64,000 nt of DNA from Acidobacteria bacterium 13_1_20CM_3_53_8 (GTDB lineage Bacteria > Acidobacteriota > Blastocatellia > Pyrinomonadales > Pyrinomonadaceae). How positions within the stretch are numbered: position 1 is the stretch's first letter; each line of letters starts with the position of its first letter. This document shows positions 1 to 9,973 of the stretch, one piece after another. The DNA is taken from positions 61,966 through 125,965 of the forward strand of contig MNJR01000027.1 of NCBI GenBank assembly GCA_001920415.1, read 5' to 3'. The position numbers and the translations under genes were made by a program. Below the pieces are notes generated by a model, which was not told where the DNA came from, made no database searches, and saw nothing but the letters and a program-made list of their open reading frames with translations.

Positions 1-1108
1 GCTTATCAAGAGCGTCATGCGATTGCGCAGCGTCAACCCAGGGTTCGACCCTCACAACGTCGTCACTATGAACGTCTGGCTCCCCTCTATCAAATACCCT
101 AAGCCACAGATGCGCCTGAACTTTTTCAATCAAGCGGTCGAGCGCATAGAAGCGATTCCGGGTGTTCAGGCTGCCGGCTTCACGACGGTGTTGCCCGCAG
201 GCGCAGGGTTCGACCAGAACAGTTTCGAGATTCAGGATAGACCTAAGCCGCCGGGCGAAGAGCTTGATTTTGACACTTATGCGGTCTCTACAGATTACCT
301 GCGCGCGATGTCAATTGCGCTACAGCATGGCAGGCAGTTTACAGAGCAGGACAGAGAGGGCGCTGAGCAGGTCGCGCTCGTCAGCGAAACTCTAGCGCGG
401 CGAATCTGGCCGGGCGAGGAGGCCGTTGGCAAACATCTTCGGTACGTCAACCGCGAGGAAGAGAAGCCCTGGATTACTGTCGTAGGCGTTGTAGGCGATG
501 TGAAGCAGTATGGCCTGGATAGGGAAGCGCCTATGGCTATCTATCTCCCTATGGCGCAATTCCCCAACTCCGCCATGACGCTCGTCGTACGAACAAGCGG
601 CGACTCGCAGGCTATGGTCGCGCCCATACGCCAACAGATTCGTGCCATTGATAACGACCAGGCGGTTTTTCAGATAGCAACTATGGAGCAGCTTCTCTCC
701 GACTCTATAGCGCTGCGTCGTTTCAGCATGTTCCTGCTGGGGCTTTTCGCGGCGCTTGCTCTGCTGCTCGCGGCCATAGGCATCTATGGCGTTATCTCTT
801 ACACGGTTGCGCTGCGCACACACGAGATAGGCGTGCGCATGGCTCTGGGGGCTGAAAGCAGACACATACTGAAGATGGTGCTGGGACGCGCAATGTTTAT
901 GGCCGCAGCAGGCGTTGGCCTGGGGTTGGCGGGCGCGCTTCTTTTGACGCGACTTATTTCGGGCTTGCTCTTCAATGTTAGCGCTACAGACCCCGTGACA
1001 TTCGCAGGGGTTTCGCTGCTACTTGCTTCGGTCGCCTTCATAGCCTGCATAGTCCCGGCGCGCCGCGCAACTCGCGTTGATCCTATGACCGCGCTGCGTT
1101 ACGAGTGA
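1..1108 (+). CDS. ADOP-type FtsX/MacB-like permease, 3' part only
   Basis: Coding is already open at the first bases, so the 5' half lies outside the window. The remaining roughly 368 residues hold the second periplasmic MacB-PCD-like domain, including the GIYGVISYTVALRT stretch that opens the last FtsX domain, and three C-terminal membrane segments ending in the family signature [15 protein letters not shown]. ADOPs are large inner-membrane proteins with two FtsX units and no ATPase encoded beside them; the transported substrate is unknown. Its visible start, with [11 protein letters not shown], is closest to the fourth permease (6159-8597), which suggests recent duplication. It ends 30 nt before the next permease and is probably cotranscribed with it. 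Confidence 0.9.
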   Translation, partial: LIKSVMRLRSVNPGFDPHNVVTMNVWLPSIKYPKPQMRLNFFNQAVERIEAIPGVQAAGFTTVLPAGAGFDQNSFEIQDRPKPPGEELDFDTYAVSTDYLRAMSIALQHGRQFTEQDREGAEQVALVSETLARRIWPGEEAVGKHLRYVNREEEKPWITVVGVVGDVKQYGLDREAPMAIYLPMAQFPNSAMTLVVRTSGDSQAMVAPIRQQIRAIDNDQAVFQIATMEQLLSDSIALRRFSMFLLGLFAALALLLAAIGIYGVISYTVALRTHEIGVRMALGAESRHILKMVLGRAMFMAAAGVGLGLAGALLLTRLISGLLFNVSATDPVTFAGVSLLLASVAFIACIVPARRATRVDPMTALRYE

Positions 1109-1138
1109 ATCTTTGGAAAGAACTGACGAGGTATAACG

Positions 1139-3580
1139 ATGAGCAATCTATGGCAAGACGTGCGTTATGGTTTCCGCAGACTTCGTAAAAGTCCATCGTT
1201 TACCGTCATCGCAATCATTTCGCTCGCGCTCGGCATAGGCGCGAACGCAGCCATCTTCAGTCTTGTTAGCACTGTGCTGCTCAGACCCCTTCCGGTCGAG
1301 CGTCCCGAACAACTCGTGGAAGTTTACGGCACGCTGCATAACGGCGCGGATTACACCATTCAGTCTTACCAGAACTACAGAGATTATCGTGACCGAAGCG
1401 GTGATGTTCTATCAGGACTGATTGCTTACAGGTTTGCGCCTATGAGTCTGAGCAATCAGGGGAACAACCAGCGCGTCTGGGGCTTCATCGTGTCTGGAAA
1501 TTACTTCGACGTGCTTGGCATCAAGCCTGCACTGGGACGTTGGTTTCTGCCTGAAGAAGATCAGACGGAAGGCTCGCACGCGGTCGCAGTGATGAGCTAT
1601 GGCTGCTGGCAGCGGCGCTACGGAGGAGATTCTTCGATCATCAACAAGATGATCACTCTCAATGGTCGCTCCTTCACTGTGGTTGGCATCGCGCCCAAAG
1701 GTTTCAACGGGACTGAGATTGCATACGGGTCGGAACTGTTTGTGCCTACGATGATGGCGAAAGCGATTGAGCCGGGCAGCGACTGGCTGGACAGTCGCAA
1801 CGACGACAATCTCTTCGTGCTCGGAAGATTAAGACCGGGTGTGACACGCGCGCAGGCAGAAAGCGCACTCGAAGCCATAACGCTTCAACTGGCTAAAGAG
1901 CATCCGAACGAGAACGAAGGTCGTGGAGTTCGCCTGATGACGCCGGGGCTTTTCATCCCAGAGATACGAAACGCTGTCATAGGCTTTGCTGGCGTGCTGA
2001 TGGTCGTGGTCACGCTTGTACTCCTTCTGGCCTGCGTTAACATGGCGAATCTTCTGATGACGCGCGCAACCGAAAGGCGCAAAGAGATTGCGATTCGTCT
2101 CGCTCTGGGCGCGAGCCGCATGCGGCTGGTGCGCCAGCTTGTGACCGAAGGCGTACTGCTCTCTCTTGCAGGAGGCGTGTGCGGGTTGTTGCTGGCCGCG
2201 TGGATTAACGATCTGGTTGCGGCTATAAAACTTCCAACTGACATCGCGCTCGTCATGGACTTGCGGATTGACTGGCGCGTAGTGGCCTTCACGCTTGCGG
2301 TTTCCCTACTCTCCGGCATCGTGTTCAGCCTGCTTCCGGCGCTTCAAGCATCCCGTCCCGAACTCGTGCCCGCGTTGAAAGACGAGGCTTCAATGGGCGG
2401 ATTCCGTCGCTCGCGCCTCAGAAATGCTCTGGTCGTCGTGCAGGTTTCGCTCTCTCTTGTGCTCTTGATTTGCGCTGGCCTTATTGTAAGGGGCTTGCAG
2501 GCCGCACAATCAATGCGCCCGGGCTTCAATCCCGACAACGCTGTTGCGCTATCGTTTGACGTTGGTCTTCAAGGCTACGACGAAACACGTGGGCGCGAGT
2601 TTCAGAAGCAAGTCCTGGAGCACGCGCAAACTGTTCCGGGCGTCGCTTCGGTTGCTTTAACTACGACAGTGCCTCTCTCGCTCGATTACAGCTTTACAAC
2701 AATCTACATCGAGGGGCAGCCGTTCACGAGCGGTAGCAATTTACCGCAGGCCGTTCCGAACGATGTCACCCCAGATTATTTCCGCACGATGGAAATCAAT
2801 TTGCGCGGGCGCGACTTCACAGAGCAGGAGAACCGACGGGAATCGCGCGTTGCTATCATCAACGAAACGTTCGCGCGAAAATTCTGGCCCGGTCAGGACG
2901 CCATAGGTCGTCGCTTCAACTTCGGTGGGCCAACCGATCCGTTCTGGGAAGTGATAGGCGTGGCCGCCGACGGCAAGTACAACTCTTTGGGCGAAGACCC
3001 CAAGCCAGCCTTTTATCGCCCGCTGCTGCGCGACTACAGCAACAATGTGACTCTGGTTGCGCGCACTAATGGTGATCCGCGCTCGGCTATCACGGGCTTG
3101 CGCCGCGAGATAGAGAGCCTTGACCCGAATCTGCCGCTCTACAATATAGAGACGTTGACAGAGCACATGAACCTGCCGCTATTTCCGGCTCGCATAGCCG
3201 CTACGGTCTTGGGCAGTTTCGGCCTACTTGCCCTAACACTTGCGACCATAGGCATCTACGGCGTGATGAGTTACGTCGTGGCGGGGCGAACGCGCGAGAT
3301 AGGCGTTCGCATGGCTCTGGGCGCGCAGAGGCGAGATGTGCTCAAACTTATTTTGAGTCAGGGAATGGTGCTGGCCTTGATAGGCATAGGCATAGGACTC
3401 TTAGCAGCCGCAGCCGTCTCGCGCATCATGAGCAGCCTGCTCTACGGAGTGAGTCCGACAGACCTTATAACCTTCGCGCTCATCGCACTGCTTTTATCTC
3501 TGGTCGCACTGCTGGCCTGTCTTATACCTGCGCGCAGGGCTACGCGCGTTGATCCTATGGTCGCGCTTCGTTACGAGTAA
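1139..3580 (+). CDS. ADOP-type FtsX/MacB-like permease 2
   Basis: Full-length permease of 813 residues. The first membrane segment is at about 20-45, followed by a periplasmic MacB-PCD-like domain. Three membrane helices follow around 280-400 (ACVNMANLL, then the EIAIRLALGASR coupling-helix motif). A single helix near 435 (SLSLVLLICAGL), a second periplasmic domain and a last three-helix FtsX block complete it; the coupling motif recurs as EIGVRMALGAQ. The start has GACGAGG about seven nt upstream. The duplicated half-and-half layout and missing ATPase define an ADOP. With the permeases at 12391 and 19362 it shares a slightly different N-terminal domain (SYQNYRDYRDRS type) from the 3716 and 6159 copies. 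Confidence 0.93.
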   Translation: MSNLWQDVRYGFRRLRKSPSFTVIAIISLALGIGANAAIFSLVSTVLLRPLPVERPEQLVEVYGTLHNGADYTIQSYQNYRDYRDRSGDVLSGLIAYRFAPMSLSNQGNNQRVWGFIVSGNYFDVLGIKPALGRWFLPEEDQTEGSHAVAVMSYGCWQRRYGGDSSIINKMITLNGRSFTVVGIAPKGFNGTEIAYGSELFVPTMMAKAIEPGSDWLDSRNDDNLFVLGRLRPGVTRAQAESALEAITLQLAKEHPNENEGRGVRLMTPGLFIPEIRNAVIGFAGVLMVVVTLVLLLACVNMANLLMTRATERRKEIAIRLALGASRMRLVRQLVTEGVLLSLAGGVCGLLLAAWINDLVAAIKLPTDIALVMDLRIDWRVVAFTLAVSLLSGIVFSLLPALQASRPELVPALKDEASMGGFRRSRLRNALVVVQVSLSLVLLICAGLIVRGLQAAQSMRPGFNPDNAVALSFDVGLQGYDETRGREFQKQVLEHAQTVPGVASVALTTTVPLSLDYSFTTIYIEGQPFTSGSNLPQAVPNDVTPDYFRTMEINLRGRDFTEQENRRESRVAIINETFARKFWPGQDAIGRRFNFGGPTDPFWEVIGVAADGKYNSLGEDPKPAFYRPLLRDYSNNVTLVARTNGDPRSAITGLRREIESLDPNLPLYNIETLTEHMNLPLFPARIAATVLGSFGLLALTLATIGIYGVMSYVVAGRTREIGVRMALGAQRRDVLKLILSQGMVLALIGIGIGLLAAAAVSRIMSSLLYGVSPTDLITFALIALLLSLVALLACLIPARRATRVDPMVALRYE

Positions 3581-3587
3581 CACAATT

Positions 3588-3701
3588 GCGGAATGCGGAT
3601 TTCGGATTGCGGATTAGCAGAATAAGGGATTGATAGATTGATTCATTTGTTCATTGATTCAATGAGCCAATGATTAAATGAATCAATCCTTAATATTCCG
3701 C
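3588..3701. repeat. heptad-arm hairpin, GCGGATT/GATTCAT type
   Basis: The 130-nt gap holds an imperfect hairpin. The left arm begins with tandem 7-mers of the form GCGGAAT, GCGGATT, TCGGATT, GCGGATT. The inner arm GGATTGATTCATTT is answered by AAATGAATCAATCC, and the right end finishes in ATTCCGC, complementary to the first unit. It separates permeases 2 and 3. Confidence 0.75.
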
Positions 3702-3715
3702 AAGTAGGAGAGATG

Positions 3716-6148
3716 ATGGAAACATTGCTGCAAGATGTGCGCTACGGGCTGCGCATGATCTGGAAGAATCCGGGTTTCACTTTCGTCGCAGTCATGGCTC
3801 TGGCGCTCGGCATAGGCGCGAACACCGCTATCTTCTCTGTGGTCAACGCGGTCGTACTGCGCCCTCTGCCTTACAGAGACTCAAACAATCTGGTAGTCAT
3901 CTGGGGAAACCTCAACCGTCCCGGCCTTGAAGAGATAGTGCAATCAGCGCCGGAGTACGTTGATCTCAGAGCAAGAAACAGAGCCTTCGACGAGGTCGCA
4001 GCTTACGACACGCAGGGCTTCAACCTTACGGGTCTTGACGAGCCTGAAAGAGTTCAGGGCGCGGTTGTGACTTCCAGCCTCTTTCCGTTGCTTGGCATAG
4101 AGCCGGAGCGAGGTCGCGCGTTTTCGGCGGAAGAGGATCAGCCGGGACACGAGCAGGTGGTTATCTTGAGTCACGGCCTGTGGCAGCGACGTTTCGGCTC
4201 CGATACGAATCTGGTCGGAAAGACGATCACGCTCGATGGCAAGAGCGTGAATGTCGTCGGCATCATGCCCGCAGGATTCAATTTCCCGGACAACACAATC
4301 GAAGTGTGGAAGCCCGTAGCCTTTGACGCAGACCTTTTGAGCGAAAACAATCGCGGCTCACATTTCCTAACCGTCATTGGGCGCTTGAAGCCGGGCGTAA
4401 CGCTTGAGCAGGCGCAAGCGGACGTAAGCAGCGTAGCGCGCGGCATCACGCAAGAGCATAGTGGGAATTATCCGAACGGGTTTGGCGCAACCGTTAAAAC
4501 GCTGCATGAGCAGACCGTAGGAGATGTGAGAACAGCGCTCTTCGTGCTGCTCGTTGCGGTCGGCTTCGTTCTGCTAATCGCCTGCGCGAACGTCGCAAAT
4601 CTTCTGCTCGCGCGTGCAACTGCGCGACAGAAGGAGGTCGCCATACGCACTGCTTTAGGCGCGAGCCGGTTGCGCGTCATTCGCCAGTTGCTAACAGAAA
4701 GCGTCTTGCTCTCCTTGATGGGTGGCGCGCTGGGGCTGCTGTTTGCTATGTGGGGCGTTGACGTTCTGGTAGCGCTCGGCCCGGCCAGTATCCCGCGACT
4801 TGACGAGATAGGATTGGACGCGCGCGTCTTTGCTTTCACGGCAATCGTTTCTGTGCTCACGGGCTTACTCTTCGGCCTAGCTCCAGCTTTGCAAGCCTCG
4901 CGCACGGACTTGAACGAGTCGCTCAAAGAAGGCGGGCGCTCGACGGGCGAAGGTCGCGCGCGTGTGCGCGGCGTTCTGGTCGTATCCGAATTTGCTCTGG
5001 CGCTGCTGTTATTGACGGGCGCGGGGCTGATGATTCGCAGCTTCGCGCGGTTGCGTGAAGTCAATCCGGGCTTTCGTCCTGAAAATCTTCTGACGATGCG
5101 AATCGTTCTCCCGCAATCGAAGTACACAACCTTTCAGAAGGGGCAGACCTTTTTTCAAGAACTGTTCGAGAGGCTCAAGAATCAACGCGGAGTCAAATCG
5201 GTTGGCGCAATCAACCAGATTCCGTTCGGTGGCGGAGGCGGCGACCGCAGCTTCTTCATAGAAGGCCGCCCCGTCCCCGAAAATCAGAGCGCGCCCGATG
5301 AGCAGTTGCGATTTGTGAGCGCAGACTATTTCGGCACTATGGGCATCTCTGTGATAAAGGGGCGCGAGTTCAGCGACCGCGATGTGCCGGATGCTACGCG
5401 CGTAGCCATTGTCAACGATGCGCTGGCTCGAAAATATTGGCCCAACGAATCGCCTGTAGGTAAGCGCATAGCGTTCGGGCGCGACGCTAAGAACTGGTGG
5501 GAAATCGTGGGCGTCGTCGCGAACGTCAGGTACAAAGGGCTGGACGCGCAAGAGAAACCACAACTCTACGTGCCGTTCCTACAGCCTCTCTTTGAAGACT
5601 CAAAGGTTGGCTCAATGTATCTGGTCGTTCGTACTGACTCTGACCCGGCGGGCATGACCGCAACTGTTCGACACGAGGTCGCAGCGATAGATAGGGATCA
5701 ACCAATCTCTGACATAAAGAGTATGGACGAGCGCATAGGTGCGTCGCTCTCCGAGCGGCGCTTCGACATGCTATTGCTCGGTCTCTTCGCTTTTGTAGCT
5801 CTGGTTCTGGCTGGAGTGGGCATCTACGGCATCATGGCCTACTCGGTTACGCAGCGCACGCACGAGATAGGAATACGCATGGCTCTGGGCGCGCAGCCAC
5901 GCGACGTGCTCAAACTGATTCTTGGTCGAGGAATGATACTGGCTCTGGTAGGAGTCTGTCTCGGTCTAGTGTCGGCTCTTGCTTTAACTCGACTGATGGC
6001 AAGTCTGCTCTTCAATGTTAGCGCGACCGACCCGCTGACGTTCGCCGGAGTCTCTATGATGTTAACAACAGTAGCCCTGCTGGCATGTCTGCTTCCGGCA
6101 CGACGTGCAATGCGTGTTGATCCTATGGTCGCGCTTCGGTACGAGTAA
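3716..6148 (+). CDS. ADOP-type FtsX/MacB-like permease 3
   Basis: Permease of 810 residues from the second of two adjacent ATGs (3713 and 3716); GGAG at 3707-3710 fits 3716 better. Order: N-terminal helix ([20 protein letters not shown]), periplasmic domain, first FtsX helices ([17 protein letters not shown]), repeat of helix plus periplasmic domain, final FtsX block ending [11 protein letters not shown]. The stop is ten nt before the next permease start, so the two are almost certainly one transcript. No ATPase or membrane-fusion protein lies nearby, so whether it uses a distant ATPase or has no transport function cannot be told from here. Confidence 0.93.
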   Translation: METLLQDVRYGLRMIWKNPGFTFVAVMALALGIGANTAIFSVVNAVVLRPLPYRDSNNLVVIWGNLNRPGLEEIVQSAPEYVDLRARNRAFDEVAAYDTQGFNLTGLDEPERVQGAVVTSSLFPLLGIEPERGRAFSAEEDQPGHEQVVILSHGLWQRRFGSDTNLVGKTITLDGKSVNVVGIMPAGFNFPDNTIEVWKPVAFDADLLSENNRGSHFLTVIGRLKPGVTLEQAQADVSSVARGITQEHSGNYPNGFGATVKTLHEQTVGDVRTALFVLLVAVGFVLLIACANVANLLLARATARQKEVAIRTALGASRLRVIRQLLTESVLLSLMGGALGLLFAMWGVDVLVALGPASIPRLDEIGLDARVFAFTAIVSVLTGLLFGLAPALQASRTDLNESLKEGGRSTGEGRARVRGVLVVSEFALALLLLTGAGLMIRSFARLREVNPGFRPENLLTMRIVLPQSKYTTFQKGQTFFQELFERLKNQRGVKSVGAINQIPFGGGGGDRSFFIEGRPVPENQSAPDEQLRFVSADYFGTMGISVIKGREFSDRDVPDATRVAIVNDALARKYWPNESPVGKRIAFGRDAKNWWEIVGVVANVRYKGLDAQEKPQLYVPFLQPLFEDSKVGSMYLVVRTDSDPAGMTATVRHEVAAIDRDQPISDIKSMDERIGASLSERRFDMLLLGLFAFVALVLAGVGIYGIMAYSVTQRTHEIGIRMALGAQPRDVLKLILGRGMILALVGVCLGLVSALALTRLMASLLFNVSATDPLTFAGVSMMLTTVALLACLLPARRAMRVDPMVALRYE

Positions 6149-6158
6149 GAGAGGTTTA

Positions 6159-8597
6159 ATGGATACGTTATTGAAAGACGTACGCTATAGCTTTAGGACG
6201 TTGATGAAGAGTCCGGGTTTTACGCTGGTCGCGGTCTTCGTACTAGCCTTGGGCATAGGAGCGAATACTGCAATCTTCTCCGTAGTCAACGCGGTCATTC
6301 TGCGCCCTCTCCCCTTTAGCGAGCCTGACAGGATTGTTACGGCGCACGGTCGTGGGGAAGACGCGAACAGGGCTATAGTCGTCTCTTACCCTGACTTCAT
6401 TGACTGGCGAGATTCGACTCAAGCCTTCGAGGCGCTCGCAGTCTACAACACTTCGGGCGCGCTTTTGATGAACGACACGGACGAGCCGGAACAGATGAGC
6501 GGCGTCGTAGTTAGCGCAGACTTTCCGCAGGTGCTGGGCATCAAGCTAGCCTTGGGGCGCTTCTTCACGCGCGATGAAGAGCGCCCCGAAAGCGCTCCCG
6601 TCATCATACTCGGCTACGACCTGTGGCGTCGTCGCTTCAACTCAGACCCGAACATAGTGGGCAAGCAGATAAGGGTGTCCAACAAGGCTACGACCGTTCT
6701 GGGCGTGACGCCGCAGGGTTTCAAGTTTCCGGTTGACGAAGCGAGGACGGATTTTGTGCAGCCCGTGGCACCGTCCATAGGCGACAACGTGACAAGACGA
6801 GGTTCGCACTCCCTCCATGTTGTAGGGCGATTAAAACCGGGCGTGACTTTAGAGCAGGCGAGCGCCGAGATGGGAGCCATAGCCGAACGCATCGAACAGG
6901 AGCACCCGGACGATACGAACGCGCTCGGCTCTGTAATCGTTCCGCTACACGAAGATTTGGTGGGCAACCTGCGCCGCTCGCTTCTGGTTCTGCTAGCGGC
7001 TGTGGGCTTCGTACTATTAATTGCCTGTGCAAACGTGGCGAATCTTCTGCTCGCTCGCGCCGCAGCGCGTCAGAGGGAGATAGCCATACGCATAGCTTTA
7101 GGCGCGAGCCGACTGCGCATCCTCAGACAACTGCTGACGGAGAGTTTGCTGTTGTCATTGACAGGGGGCGGCTTGGGGCTGCTCGTGGCGATGTGGGGAG
7201 TTGACCTGCTTGTAGCCGTAAGCCCTCTGGACATACCGCGATTGAAAGAGGTTGGACTGGACGCGCGTGTGCTCGCGTTCACCGTTGTGGTCGCCGTGTT
7301 GACAGGGCTGGTCTTCGGCCTCGTGCCCGCGCTGCAAGCTTTAAAGGTTGACTTCAACGAATCGCTCAAAGAGGGAGGCAGAGGTTCGACCGAAGGCGGC
7401 GCTCGTGCTCGCCTGCGCGCTCTTCTGGTTGTAGCGGAGATGGCGCTATCGCTCGTCCTTCTTATAGGCGCCGGGTTGATGATTAAAAGCTTCTTGCTCT
7501 TGCGCGCAGTCAATCCCGGATTTGATCCGCACAACGTAGTGACAGGCCGTCTCTCTTTAACGCGCGCTAAATACCCACAGCCCGAACAGCAGACGCTCTA
7601 CTTTCACGAAGTGCAGGAGCGCGTCGCGGCTTTGCCAGAAGTAGAGTCAGTCGCTTTTGTTAATCCGCTGCCTTTGAGCGGCAACTCCTCCTCTGTCACT
7701 TTCACCATAGTCGGCGCGCCATTCGTCCAGCCGGGACACGAGCCTGAGTCGAATTACCGTCGCGTCACGCCCGACTACTTTCGCGTGATGCGCATCCCGC
7801 TCTCCAAAGGGCGCGTCTTCACAGAGCACGACACTGAGAACGCGCCCAAGGTCGTCATCATCAACGAATCTTTCGTCCGAAAATTTTTCCCCGGCGAAGA
7901 GCCTGTGGGACACGTTCTAATAATCGGTGCCGATGCGCAGAATCCTAACCCGCCGCCGCGTGAGATCGTTGGTGTCGTAGGCGACGTGCATCACGGGGGA
8001 CTGGACGAAGAGGCTGGGCCTGAATATTACATCCCCTTTGACCAGTCGCCGCAAAGATACATGTCAATGGTCGTGCGCTCGAAGACAGAAGGCGCTGTGG
8101 GGCTGGCGGCAAACGTGCGCAACGTAATCAAAGAGATTGACCGCGAACAGTTCGTCCCGGAACTCAAGCTCATGGAGGAACTGCTCTCCGATTCCATTGC
8201 TACGCGCCGCTTCAATATGCTGCTCTTGGGCCTATTCGCAGGGGTCGCGCTTCTGCTCGCGGCCATAGGCATCTACGGCGTGATGGCTTACTCGGTAGCG
8301 CAACGCACGCACGAGATAGGAATACGCATGGCTTTGGGCGCTCAAACGAGCGATGTGCTCAGGATGATTCTCAGTCAGGGCATGACGATGGCTCTCGTGG
8401 GCGTCGGTCTTGGCCTCGTTGCAGCAATCGCAGCGACACGCATCATGCGAAGCTTGCTATACGGAATAAGCCCGACCGACACCATGACTTTCGCTGGCGT
8501 GTCCCTGCTTCTGGTTGGGGTGGCGCTTGCGGCCTGTCTTATACCTGCGCGGCGCGCTATGCGTGTTGATCCTATGGTCGCGCTTCGTTACGAATAG
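6159..8597 (+). CDS. ADOP-type FtsX/MacB-like permease 4
   Basis: The start at 6159 ([10 protein letters not shown]) is chosen because it aligns with the other copies and has GAGAGG just upstream; a longer frame would run into the previous gene. It encodes 812 residues with the two FtsX units and two periplasmic domains of the family. Bases 8266-8398 are identical, including third codon positions, to 17136-17268 in the permease at 15005, while flanking sequence differs by many silent changes. This points to gene conversion or a recent segmental copy. A second shorter identical block follows around 8439-8482. Confidence 0.93.
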   Translation: MDTLLKDVRYSFRTLMKSPGFTLVAVFVLALGIGANTAIFSVVNAVILRPLPFSEPDRIVTAHGRGEDANRAIVVSYPDFIDWRDSTQAFEALAVYNTSGALLMNDTDEPEQMSGVVVSADFPQVLGIKLALGRFFTRDEERPESAPVIILGYDLWRRRFNSDPNIVGKQIRVSNKATTVLGVTPQGFKFPVDEARTDFVQPVAPSIGDNVTRRGSHSLHVVGRLKPGVTLEQASAEMGAIAERIEQEHPDDTNALGSVIVPLHEDLVGNLRRSLLVLLAAVGFVLLIACANVANLLLARAAARQREIAIRIALGASRLRILRQLLTESLLLSLTGGGLGLLVAMWGVDLLVAVSPLDIPRLKEVGLDARVLAFTVVVAVLTGLVFGLVPALQALKVDFNESLKEGGRGSTEGGARARLRALLVVAEMALSLVLLIGAGLMIKSFLLLRAVNPGFDPHNVVTGRLSLTRAKYPQPEQQTLYFHEVQERVAALPEVESVAFVNPLPLSGNSSSVTFTIVGAPFVQPGHEPESNYRRVTPDYFRVMRIPLSKGRVFTEHDTENAPKVVIINESFVRKFFPGEEPVGHVLIIGADAQNPNPPPREIVGVVGDVHHGGLDEEAGPEYYIPFDQSPQRYMSMVVRSKTEGAVGLAANVRNVIKEIDREQFVPELKLMEELLSDSIATRRFNMLLLGLFAGVALLLAAIGIYGVMAYSVAQRTHEIGIRMALGAQTSDVLRMILSQGMTMALVGVGLGLVAAIAATRIMRSLLYGISPTDTMTFAGVSLLLVGVALAACLIPARRAMRVDPMVALRYE

Positions 8598-8646
8598 TCG
8601 AGTGAGGCAGTCGAAAAAAAATTTTAAGTTTCAGGAGATTTCATTC

Positions 8647-9861
8647 ATGTTTACTAAAGCTTTAAAGTTAACTCTTCTCATTCTCGCTCTGCTCGCAAGC
8701 AGCGTGATGCCGCGCGCGCAAGGTGTAGGCCAATATGATCTCACGTTCGCGCAACACGGCACTCAAAACTCCGTGCAGGAGGAATTGAACAATGGCGATT
8801 CAACCTGGACATGGAAACGCACGGACACCGCAAGCGGCGAACGCATTGAGGTGCGCGTGGTCGAAACGGTCGAGTTCACGGAAGACTACGCGGACATAAA
8901 ATCAATCGGGCAGGGCGGCTCGATTCGTATTGAGGAGACTCGCGGCGGCGAAACCCGCAGGTTCGAGGCGTGGCGAGACTCCGCAGGTCAGGTGCAACGC
9001 GAGTACCGCGTCAATCATGAGACGCGCTCAATGGACGCGGACGGGCGCGCGTGGCTTGCGAAGCTTCTTCTACAGGCTGTGAGGCGCGGCGGGTTGGATG
9101 CAAGCGCGAGAGCAGGGCGGATGTTAAGGCGCGGCGGCGCGAGCGCAGTGCTCGCTGAAATTTCGCAACTCGAAGGCGATTACGTCAAGCGAATCTATTT
9201 CGGAGAGTTGATTAAAAACGGTCAGCTAACGTCCGGCGTTCTGCAAACTGTACTCAGGCAGGCCGCACACGAATTAAAGAGCGATTACGAGTTGGCGCAA
9301 CTGTTGATTGAAGCGGGCACGCCGCTCGCGGGCAGTGACCAAGCGCTCGTCGCTCTCTTTGAGGCGAGCCAGTCAATCAAGTCCGACTACGAACGGCGGC
9401 GCGTGCTCACGGCGATGGCTAAGAAGAGTCTGAGCCGCGCGGCGGGAGCGCAACTCTTAAAATCGCTCGCTACCATCTCGTCCGATTACGAGAAAGCCAC
9501 TTTTCTCTCTGAATACTCTACGCAGTTTTTGACGGATGCAGAGCTTCGCGCAGCCTATTTTCAGATTGTCTCAACTATCAAGTCCGACTACGAGCATCAC
9601 CGCGTTCTCTCTTCGCTTCTGAAAAATAGAGGGCTGAGCGAGGCGACTTTGAGAGAGATGCTTCGGTCTGCTTCGGCCATACAGTCGGATTACGAGAAGG
9701 CATCGTTTCTAATCGAATCGTCGTCGCTTTTTGTCGAAAGCGAGAGTCTGCGCCCGCTCTTCTTCAACGTGGTTAAGACCATACAGTCCGATTACGAGAG
9801 GACGCGCGTCATCTCGAATCTTTCGAGAAAGCACCAGATTGCTTTCACATCGTACAGGTAG
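8647..9861 (+). CDS. secreted SDYE-repeat protein
   Basis: Predicted 404 residues from ATG 8647 (AGGAG 12 nt upstream), with a signal peptide (hydrophobic core LTLLILALLASSV, then a probable cut near MPRAQ). Residues about 26-150 form a beta-rich region with many charged residues. From about 173 to the end there are seven tandem units of roughly 34 residues, each opening with a variant of I-K/Q-S-D-Y-E followed by a hydrophobic helix-like stretch, suggesting an alpha-solenoid. The last unit stops early. No enzyme motif is visible. It sits between two permeases in the same orientation and may be an exported partner of one of them, but that is inference from position only. Confidence 0.88.
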   Translation: MFTKALKLTLLILALLASSVMPRAQGVGQYDLTFAQHGTQNSVQEELNNGDSTWTWKRTDTASGERIEVRVVETVEFTEDYADIKSIGQGGSIRIEETRGGETRRFEAWRDSAGQVQREYRVNHETRSMDADGRAWLAKLLLQAVRRGGLDASARAGRMLRRGGASAVLAEISQLEGDYVKRIYFGELIKNGQLTSGVLQTVLRQAAHELKSDYELAQLLIEAGTPLAGSDQALVALFEASQSIKSDYERRRVLTAMAKKSLSRAAGAQLLKSLATISSDYEKATFLSEYSTQFLTDAELRAAYFQIVSTIKSDYEHHRVLSSLLKNRGLSEATLREMLRSASAIQSDYEKASFLIESSSLFVESESLRPLFFNVVKTIQSDYERTRVISNLSRKHQIAFTSYR

Positions 9862-9973
9862 ATTCCGTTCGGGATTAAATAAGGAAAGGAGAAGCGCGAA
9901 AGAGACGACCGCCTGGGTTTCAGTCAATTCACTGCAACGCAATGCGCGCCTTCTTGACCGCAAGGCTTTAGAG

